Shown here piece after piece: positions 56,037 to 64,000 of a stretch of 64,000 bases of DNA. Position numbers and translations under genes: made by a program. Each line of letters begins with the position of its first letter. Position 1 is the first letter of the stretch. The notes beneath the pieces are model-generated. The model searched no databases. It was given only the letters and a program-made list of their open reading frames with translations, and had not been told where the DNA came from. The DNA is from Imbricaverruca yamaguchii (lineage: Eukaryota > Arthropoda > Thecostraca > Neoverrucidae): contig JAOTOL010001374.1 of NCBI GenBank assembly GCA_034440575.1, positions 620,001-684,000 on the forward strand, in the 5' to 3' direction.

Positions 56037-58740
56037 ATCATGGTCCGGCATACAATATAGCTACTGCGCCGCGCGAGTTCACCAATCAAAACGCTGCTTG
56101 TTAGAAATGCTGTATAGTATTGGCAGTGTCGTATATATACCTGCGCTTGAGTGAAAAGAAAGGAGAGAGGGTCCCAGGAGATGCACAGAGATGGACGCTG
56201 GTTTTTACACTGTACTGGGGTAACGCCTGGTCACATCAGTCAACTGCGCTGGCAGCTTGAGTCTGGAAGATTCGTGGCCGACTCCCACAGCTGTTTGGTT
56301 CTCGGAACTTCTGAGCCGACGTGGCTAAAGCGCGAGCTGTTCTCGACCAAAGCCGGGGTGTATCATAAACGCTCAGGTCCATTCCCAGACTACCCACGGC
56401 CAGGGTATTAACTACCTGACAGTCCGGACCAGTTAATGACTGGACGCACCGACACCTCCCAGATTCTAGAGTATGTGTGTATACATGCTGACGCGGGTGG
56501 TCATTCGACGGAGGTTACGGTGACAAACTCGGTGTTGTGTGGCTGGCGATGGTGGACTGTGTAACAAGTAACCAGCCGGCGTTGATCAGCTACCGGCGCA
56601 CCTGCGGCCCGTTGCTTATCATGGCTTGGGTCCAGGAGACTGCCCGAGCTGCCGCTGGCGTCCGGCAGCTGAAGCGGGTGCACCGCTTCCAGAGTCGATT
56701 CGACTCACATTGCGCCAGTCTGGTGACCGGTGAAGACGATTGCGCCACAGCCGACGGTACTCAGTACTGTGAAGAGGAGTCGGGGCGCTGCGGCATTACG
56801 TTAGGATGCGCGCCGCCGCAGTCACCAAGTGCCGCGCGTGGCATATTGACAAAAGCCGATTGCCGCTACATGACCAATAAGGTCGATGCGCCATAAAGCC
56901 CTCTTAACTAACTTACTAGCTAACTCAACAAAAGCGGACTGGCATTGCCTATCTTCAGGGTGCACGGGCTGTTCAACGGAGATGTGGGTGTACTGCCAAA
57001 CGGTGGATACTGTTGTCTGCCAGTTTTGCCTAGTGCGAAGCATTCATCGTTTGTTGTGTACATTCATCGTTTATTTTGTATGAAATGCTCCAGTTACGAA
57101 AGGCTGTCTATATTCTGCATCGCCAATGATATCCTTACGAAGGTCCGGGAAAGCATTTCTCCATCCTGACTGATGCGGTGCTTGATGCATTTTGCGTTTG
57201 TTTCAATTGAAATACTCAAGTTTTTGCTATTTTGGTTTTTAGCAAGTCAGAACAATCTTCATAGCTACATGTGTGTGCGTCATGCATTACAGTATTTTCG
57301 TGACCTCCTGCTCGGTCTGAACTGAATTAATGAACTGATATATTTAATGTGCATTTCATGCAAGTCTTGTTATCTGGAACCCTAGAAAGGTGCACGGTAT
57401 TTAAAGGGAAGCGTAATTCCAACACAAGTGTATTTAGTTTCCACATGCAAGCATGAGCTGGAAGTCAATGGCAATGTCTGTACAATCGGCAACCAACGCC
57501 GATTTAAAATCGTGTACATTGGAAAAGCACACAAACATTGGAGTTGTCCAGTTGCATTACATGAATATGACGCGAGTGAAAATCGTGCATGATAGCTTTT
57601 ATCGCGACAACATCTGCTAATAATGCTTGAGGTGAAGGATGCGCCGACTGCATACGCCATGCTGCTTCCAATGGGAATGGCATTTGCATTCCCTTCGCTT
57701 GGAGATATGCTTAGTTTTTCCCTCGAGGTACTCTTCAGCCCAGGATGGGATCCGGGACCAGGACAGCTCCAGAAGTTGAAAGGATCGGTAATCGATTGCA
57801 CCACCGGGATACTCTCTTTAGGATGCAATCTGGAAAGGATAGAAATTATCGGCAGCGGTATTGTACATACATGCGTTACAGCTGCAGGTAGCTTTGTTGA
57901 CTATGTTAAAATATGGGGGAAAGTTTGCAACATGAAATTTATGTACCTTTCGCAGTAAAATTCGACATCCTTGTTTTATTTTTTTTTACATCTTGCTAGT
58001 TGGTTTTCGACATCGCCCACCTAATGAAAAATGAATATTTGTACACTGCCCTGATGACAATTTGTGATGACAAGCACTTCCTGGTGACTTGGGTTAATTA
58101 TCCAATACATCACGTGAGGAATGCTCATTCTGCAGGGTTCAGAGCAACAGAAGCTGCTCAGTTGACATTGTAGCACACCTTTGATGTCAAGTCTTGAGGA
58201 AGTTGCAAATTTGTGGAATATGCATTGGCTCATATTGTTATACCCTTCAAGAACTCTTTTTGTAAGCATATTGATAACGTTAAGAAGTTGCAAGGAAGCA
58301 TCCCTAAAATGGCCCCATGTCACAGAAATTCCCACATTATCATAGCCTTAAGAGTTTGCCTTGCGGCCCATCTAATATACACTCATTCTTCATGTTTTTA
58401 CTTCCACAAATTGAGGATTGAGGCTCAAGAAAAAACTTTCGGAAGGTCACTGAAATCAAAGCAGATAATTATATATGGTCAACCATTTTCATGTTGTTTA
58501 TTCCTGGCCATGGGCCATGAATTGATGGATCAGTATCAATTGATGCATTTGCTTTCAGTTCAAATGCAGTTGTAATAATGTATACTGAGTTTGAGAAATA
58601 CCATCTCTGGTATCATGCACATGCCAATCCTTTCAACAACCACCACAACCGTATGTCAAGCTGTGGCTGTACAGCGCGGTGTTGACCGGGTATGACAGGG
58701 TGTGACAGGCGATTTGCGGCGGTCATGTTCGTGCTGCCAG
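56037..58740. other. No gene identified upstream of the third gene
   Basis: Earlier exons of the gene at 58741 may lie here. Open frames at 56537-56860 and 57623-57958 read somewhat like protein but without a domain I know. Confidence 0.35.
56860..56927 (+). mobile_element. Hairpin micro-insertion 5
   Basis: A 68-bp insertion: ttgccgctacatgaccaata, ggtcgatgcgcc, then ttaactaacttactagctaa. It is flanked by an 11-bp duplication with one mismatch (56849-56859, 56928-56938). Confidence 0.8.
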
Positions 58741-60435
58741 CGCGACAGCCCCGCCAACGGATCGCGCCAGGATCGTCGACACGACTGTCTCGCCTCCATC
58801 TGTCCGGCTCGCGGCTGGGACTGAACGCGCTCCACTGCGATACCAGCGACGGCGTGATCAGCGGTCGGGCCGGACTCGGACCACGCTTCGCAGGTGAGCG
58901 CTGGTGTCGGAGGCTCAGGTGGTGCTTCGCAGGTGAGCGCTGGTGTCGGAGGCTCAGGTGGTGCTTCGCAGGTGAGCGCTGGTGTCGGAGGCTCAGGTGG
59001 TGCTTCGCAGGTGAGCGCTGGTGTCGGAGGCTCAGGTGGTGCTTCGCAGGTGAGCGCTGGTGTCGGAGGCTCAGGTGGTGCTTCGCAGGTGAGCGCTGGT
59101 GTCGGAGGCTCAGGTGATGCATCGCATGTGAGCGCTAGTATCGGAGGTGAGCGATAGTGTCGGAGGCTCAGGTGGTAAATCGCAGGTGAACGCTGGTATC
59201 TGAGGATCAGGTGGTACATCGCAGGTGAGTGCTGGTGTCGGAGGCTCATGTGGAACATCAGAGGCAAGGGCTGGTGTCAGGCTCGAGTGGAGCTTAAGAG
59301 GTGAGGGCTGGTGGCAGGGGCTTAAAAGTTGCACCAAAGGAGAGGGATGATGTCAGAGGCTGTTCCATCAGAGGTGAGGGGTGGTTCAGAAGCTATAAAG
59401 GCGCATTAGAGTTCAGGGCAGAGCAGTGTCTTGAGATTGATGTCATGTAGAGGGTAGGTGTAAGGTAGTGATGTAGAGAAGGCCAGATAATGTTAAAAAG
59501 ATGCACAAGTATATATGGATACTGCCCATTGAATGATTTGCATGACCGTTTCTTGATGATGTCATTTGTATATCTGCTGCCTTTACCAGTCGGCAGTGCT
59601 GCTGCAAGAAGCCATAGTTGCTTCTAAAGATCAAAATGTCGCCCATAACCTATAAAAAGCAAACATGGAAAGTATGGTGTCAAAAGGAAACTAAGTGATG
59701 CGAAAATAATTGCCGTTAAGTCTCTACTCAAATTCCGGACTAGCAGGACACTACAGTACTATAAACCTTTGCCGGCAGAGGTTTAGAGCGTTCGGGCTGT
59801 AGCGTGTGTTACAGCGGACCGGTAGCGGTGGATGTTCGGGTTGGAGCGTGTGTGACAGCGGACCGGTATCGGAGGATGTTCGGGTAGCGGAGGATGTTCG
59901 GGTTGGAGCGTGTGTGACAGCGGACCGGAAGCGGAGGATGTTCGGGTTCGAGCGTGTGTGACAGCGGACCAGTAGCGGAGGATGTTCGGGTTGGAGCGCG
60001 CGTGACAGCGGACCGGTAGCGGAGGATGTTCGGGTTGGAGCGCATGTGACAGCGGACCGGTAGCGGAGGATGTTCGGGTTGGAGCGCATGTGACAGCGGA
60101 CCGGTAGCGGAGGATGTTCGGGTTGGAGCGCGCGTGACAGCAGACCGGTAGCGGTGGATGTTCGGGTTGGAGCGTGTGTGACAGCGGACCGGTAGCGGAG
60201 GATGTTCGGGTTGGAGCGCGCGTGACAGCGGACCGGTAGCGGTGGATGTCCGGGTTGGAGCGCGCGTGACAGCGGACCGGTAGCGGAGGATGTTCGGGTT
60301 GGAGCGTGTGTGACAGCGGTCAGCCCGTTCGCAGGGCGCGGCCGCAAGTTCAGTCTGCCAGTGATGAGTTATACAGAGGCAGTCGGTGCTGACACTGTGG
60401 TCGACACAGCTGACGTCGACGACGACCCCGACCAG
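58741..60435 (+). CDS. Unidentified gene, two internal exons
   Basis: Join 58741-58893 and 60317-60435. Exon 1 follows gttcgtgctgccag and ends gcag|gtgagc. It opens with two bases and leaves one, and exon 2 opens with exactly two. Exon 2 ends gaccag|gtgagg in phase 0, and only this one of its three frames is open. Together they encode about 90 residues: RLSRLHLSGSRLGLNALHCD, TSDGVISGRAGLGP, then GRGRKFSLPVMSYTEAVGAD and an acidic DTADVDDDPDQ. I do not recognise the protein. Both exons carry minisatellites on their borders (M7, M8, M9), as the nibrin exons do, which supports them as real exons. Confidence 0.55.
58894..59290 (+). repeat. Minisatellite M7, 39-bp units, starts at a donor
   Basis: About six clean and four degraded copies of gtgagcgctggtgtcggagg, ctcaggtggtgcttcgcag. 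Each unit starts GTGAGC and ends GCAG, so every junction reads cag|gtgagc. Confidence 0.9.
59800..60316 (+). repeat. Minisatellite M8, 44-bp units, ends at an acceptor
   Basis: About 11 copies of cggaccggtagcggaggatg, ttcgggttggagcgtgtgtg, acag. The last acag is the acceptor of the exon at 60317, whose first bases (cggtcagc) resemble the unit start. Confidence 0.9.
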
Positions 60436-60530
60436 GTGAGGATCTCCCACACGAGCTCTACCAGGTGAGGATCTCCCACACGAGCCCTACCACAGGTGAG
60501 GATCTCTCACACGAGCCCTACCAAGTTAGG
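60436..60530 (+). repeat. Minisatellite M9, ~30-bp units, starts at a donor
   Basis: Three copies of gtgaggatctcccacacgag, ccctaccacag, then a fourth with gttagg. Unit 1 is the donor of the exon ending at 60435; junctions read (c)cag|gtgagg. Confidence 0.85.
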
Positions 60531-61084
60531 ATCTGCCACACCACCCGGTGGGAAACCACTCAAGACCCGGCGAGGGACCGGAACATGCCCGGTGCGAATT
60601 CCGCGCATGATGATGTTTGTCTCCAAGCTGGGGGTGACGAAATTCCTCTTTTTTTTTCTCCTACGGAAAATGGCTCAAAGCAGACAGTGCATTTATGCAT
60701 TACATTACATCTTTGGCCGTCTATTTGCGTTCTTCAATGAACGATGTGAAATGCATCTAACACATTCACAATACGAAGGACGCACGCGACGTTAAGACCT
60801 TTCAGTACCAGGTTTGTGTGATGTTACTCACTCGACAGAACTAATATTGTACCAGACAATCATATACGAACAATGTGTTTATGTTTTGTCGTATTCGCAT
60901 CTTTGGTCGCAAGCATTGAAAATGGGCGCATCTCACGCCCAAGCCAAGATCGTTGCGAGAACTGTTCACCGGACGGTCACCACGGATTGAGGCGTGGCCA
61001 CGGGCCGGAATGTGGTCACTTGATGTGGGCGGGGGCCACTTGGTTGGATGTTGTCAATTACTGCGACGTGGACGCGGAATGCGG

Positions 61085-61290
61085 CTAGCCACTGATTGCG
61101 ACGCAAACACTGATTGTGACGTGGACACTGATTGTGACACGGACACTGATTCGGACGTGGACACTGATTGAAACGCGGCCACTGCTTGGGACGCGGACAC
61201 TGATTGAAATGCGGCCACTGATTGGGACGCGGACACTGATTGGAACGTAGACACTGATTGTATGGCGAACACTGATTGGGATGTGCTGAT
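61085..61290 (+). repeat. Minisatellite M10, 18-bp units
   Basis: About 11 copies of actgattg(t/g)gacgcggac with many point differences. No exon border is evident here. Confidence 0.8.
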
Positions 61291-61496
61291 GGCAGTGGAT
61301 GCAACGTTTAGCAGTTAGGAAGTCGTAAGTCATGAAGTGTTAACGCTTAATAGAGGCATAGTGGCCCTTCTGGGCTCAGCCTATGAAGGGAAGACACAAT
61401 AAGACGAGGAAAAATACTGAAACATCCTAACCAACGCTATATCCCCGAGTTTTAACGAACCATCCACCCCCATTAGCCCTGCCCACGTGCTCACGC

Positions 61497-61668
61497 TTGG
61501 AACGTCTGCAGCTCAATAGTTACGCTGAGCGTCTGGCATGCCTGAGGTACGGGGTTCGGTTCCCCGCGATACCCGCCATTCTTGCCAGGGTGGGGGCAGG
61601 GAACGTCATATGGCCTCAGCTGCTGAGTATGTCGTAAAGACGCAACCACCACCACGAGTTCGCGCGTA
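61497..61668 (+). mobile_element. SINE-2 copy
   Basis: tacgctgagcgtctggc, gtacggggttcggttcccc, a body with catatggcctcagctgctga, and the tail aagacgcaaccaccaccac. Same family as the copy in the integrase at 29714. Confidence 0.8.
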
Positions 61669-62315
61669 ACACATGCGAACTCACCCACCATAGCCCAGGC
61701 GATACTTGAACGTCTTCTAAGATAATTTCTTCATGACACAAAATATTTAATAGAAAAACTGCGGCAACATTTCGACGTGTGACGGCCTATTAACTCCTCC
61801 CATCTCTGAGGGGTCTTCAACCGCCCCCCCCCCCACGTTTTTCGAGGATAGTGAACGAACGGCGCGAGGTAGCGCGCTAAACGTTGGCATGCCTTTTCCC
61901 ACATCAATTTGGGATGTTGTGTCAAATTTTTGAAGACAGGTCATCTAGGGTCAACGAGTTAGTCAAGGTCAAGTGAGGTCACCTCCAAAAACGTTCAACC
62001 AGTCGTCACGCTTTAACGGATACAGATATTTTAATGAAACTTTCAGCGTCTGCTTATCTTCAGGGATGCTCCAAAACATACCAGAGGAATTTTTCTCTTT
62101 TTTCGTTTTTGACCACAACATTTTTGCATATTTGCCTATTGAAGTTCGAATCAAAGATTCTGGCTAAAGTAAGCATTTTTTATTAAGGTAAGTTGACTTC
62201 CAACAACGCTTCTCGGTCTCCTCTACCCATTAGAATATTAAAATTGAAGAAAACTTGAAAATTAAAAAAAATGAACTTATTTTTGAAGGGTCAAAAAAAT
62301 GTATGGTCCTGGTCG

Positions 62316-62378
62316 CTACATTTGGCGCTACATGACCAATGTAGTCGATGCGCCCTTAAGCCCTAATAACTAACTAAC
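62316..62378 (+). mobile_element. Hairpin micro-insertion 6
   Basis: A 63-bp insertion: ttggcgctacatgaccaat, gtcgatgcgccc, cctaataactaactaac. Flanks atggtcctggtcg / atggccctggtcg (62303-62315, 62379-62391). The RepB copy at 31040 lacks it, giving the empty site. Confidence 0.92.
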
Positions 62379-62647
62379 ATGGCCCTGGTCGATTTCGCTT
62401 CCGTTTTCTGATTCCAAATATTTTTTTTTCCTCAAATATCCCCCAAAATGACCTCCCCAGAGCCAAAACATAATGGAAGTCGTGAAAAGTCGAAAATCTA
62501 GCCCCCTAGTGACGTCACTTTTTGGGGAAATTGTTTTGGGGATGGATCCGGACCCTACTCGTCGAGCGCTTTCCGACGACACCTCTTTCGTTTTCGTGCG
62601 ATGCTTAGTTTGGATTTTAGAGGGGTTAGTATCCGCCCCCCCCCCGA

Positions 62648-62693
62648 GTTAGTTAATGGGGCTTTAGGGCGCATCGACTACTTTGGTCATGTA
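62648..62693 (-). mobile_element. Hairpin micro-insertion 7, antisense
   Basis: On the - strand: ctacatgaccaaagtagtcg, atgcgccctaaagccc, attaactaa; 46 bp. Flanked by C-rich repeats ending cgag on both sides. Other RepB copies (31290) lack it. Confidence 0.8.
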
Positions 62694-62755
62694 GCCCCCC
62701 CCTCCGAGACGCGGTGTGGGGATCTGACCGAAAAGACGGCGCGGGTTAATTAGGC

Positions 62756-64000
62756 GGTTTCATGGTACTGTCTTAGACCGTGCAAGGTATCTCAAGAGGC
62801 ATGCATGGTACTCGTCTATGTAATTGTATTTTAAGTGTTGACATTCTTTGACACTCAATTTGTCATGAAAATAGAATTGAGGTATGCGCATAAATTGTGT
62901 ATTGGTTTCAAGGAAAACGGACGCGATCACTTGGCCGTCCGGTACCACGGAACACAAACCAAGAACACCCTCCATTGGTGATTCAGAGCGGATTATGGAT
63001 ACCGGCTGCGGTGCGAAATCTATGGCCAGCGGCCCATACGCGGAACCTTGGCTGCATTACCCTTCTTTATACAATGTTTGATGGTTCCTGAAGATAAATA
63101 TTGTGATACTTAGGTTGTTAAGTCTCAAAATGAAATGAGCTGATGTGGCTGTAAAGACAAAGATAGAACTTGAAGTTGTTTTCTGTCAATATGGGCTCTT
63201 AAAACGAAGAAGACGTTTTTCAGCTTTAAAAAATGACTACTTTGAAGCCTCTATGTATCATCACCATACAAAAGTGATGATTTTATTATTTTTAAAATGT
63301 ACTAAGTATACATTGGGGAGTAGTTTCTGAGTTTCAAAAAGTAATCTTAATGTCTGGCCACCTTTTCAAATGTGGCCTAAAACTAGGTCATGGGGCTCAA
63401 TCCATTAACAAATTTAATTGTCAGTAACTGAATATGGAATGTTCCACTAACCCGTGCCAATTACAAGTGTAAAATAAACGTTAAAGATTGCACCCTATTT
63501 GTAATATCCGACCATTCGTTCGCAAAATATCCCAGGTTCAGTATGAGACATTTTGGTAAAAGACCGTGCAATTTTGAAACTTGATCGTTCTAGCGCAACA
63601 CAGGTATTAATAGGAACGAGCTGAACATTGCACGTCTAAAATATCAGCCATATCTCGCTCTTCTGATCAGATTTCATAAAAATATGAAGTCATGGTGTAT
63701 TAATTTGGGTGGGTCCCTGGGCAAGTTGTCCTTGAACACTCCTTGTGCCAGTTTTGAGCGACGCTTGCCGACCTCTAAGCCTCCATTTACATGGTCAGTG
63801 CCCAGTTGGTGAGTACTTCTCAACCTTCGTGTACAGGTGGCCACACGCATTTCCCATTGAAATTGACTGTTAATTGCACTCACTTGCCATTAAAACAAAA
63901 ATATTCGAGCACTAGGGAAGTACTCCGTATCATTTTCACGTAGTGCTTCCATAATCATCCTTACACCTGTATGGTAGATTCGATTTTGGAGCACTAGAGC
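62756..64000. other. No gene identified
   Basis: Mixed composition, short frames only; nothing recognised on either strand. Confidence 0.4.

Larger units (their letters stand above)
61790..62755 (+). repeat. RepB, most complete copy, with two micro-insertions
   Basis: About 970 bp from the GC-rich head (tctgaggggtcttcaaccgc) to gacggcgcgggttaatt. It contains the hairpin insertions at 62316-62378 and 62648-62693. No coding frame. Confidence 0.8.

Noticed and set aside
58613..60450. Pro/Ala- or Arg/Ser-rich repeat proteins on both strands
   Set aside because: Readings of M7 and M8; no domain and mutually overlapping.

Overview
This is a eukaryotic, intron-bearing window, most likely from an arthropod (crustacean or chelicerate more likely than a compact insect genome; I cannot go further). 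The basis: exons with GT-AG borders, I/Jockey-like and CR1-like LINEs, tRNA-derived SINEs, an LTR retrotransposon, scattered AACCTAACC-type sequence, and many minisatellites. Base composition is patchy: roughly 1-31 kb and 50-62 kb are GC-rich, while 31.6-42 kb and 47.6-50 kb are AT-rich.

Two host genes can be recognised. On the + strand, 5932-13669 holds seven exons of the 3' half of nibrin (NBN/NBS1, the MRE11-RAD50-NBN DNA-break sensor). All six introns keep reading phase, and the exons carry the second BRCT tail, the MRE11-binding basic motif and the HIIGGSDL block. The FHA and first BRCT exons must lie upstream of the window, and the last exon is not resolved. On the - strand, 24538-21857 holds a complete three-exon HMGA-like gene of 95 residues: three AT-hooks, one per exon, and an acidic tail. 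The two genes converge. A third, unidentified + strand gene is represented by two phase-compatible exons at 58741-58893 and 60317-60435. A hAT-like transposase (or domesticated derivative) with a long open frame lies at 42455-45258.

Most of the rest is mobile or repetitive DNA. There are two decayed LINEs (1-2850 and 49920-56036), a CR1-like LINE fragment (33331-34110), and a degenerate LTR retrotransposon (26313-30948) nested in an older repeat and itself hit by a SINE. Dispersed families are called RepA, RepB, RepC and RepD here, with SINE-1 and SINE-2.

Two patterns stand out. (1) Minisatellites: in both the nibrin gene and the third gene, arrays of 30-72 bp units abut exon borders and carry the splice site inside the unit. 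Seven or eight separate arrays sit on seven or eight different splice sites, and several units are themselves bounded by GT...AG. (2) Micro-insertions: at least seven 46-68 bp insertions, each with a 10-16 bp target duplication, consist of nothing but the terminal hairpin and tail of a LINE 3' end. They all start at nearly the same base, as if the hairpin were a minimal retroposon in its own right.
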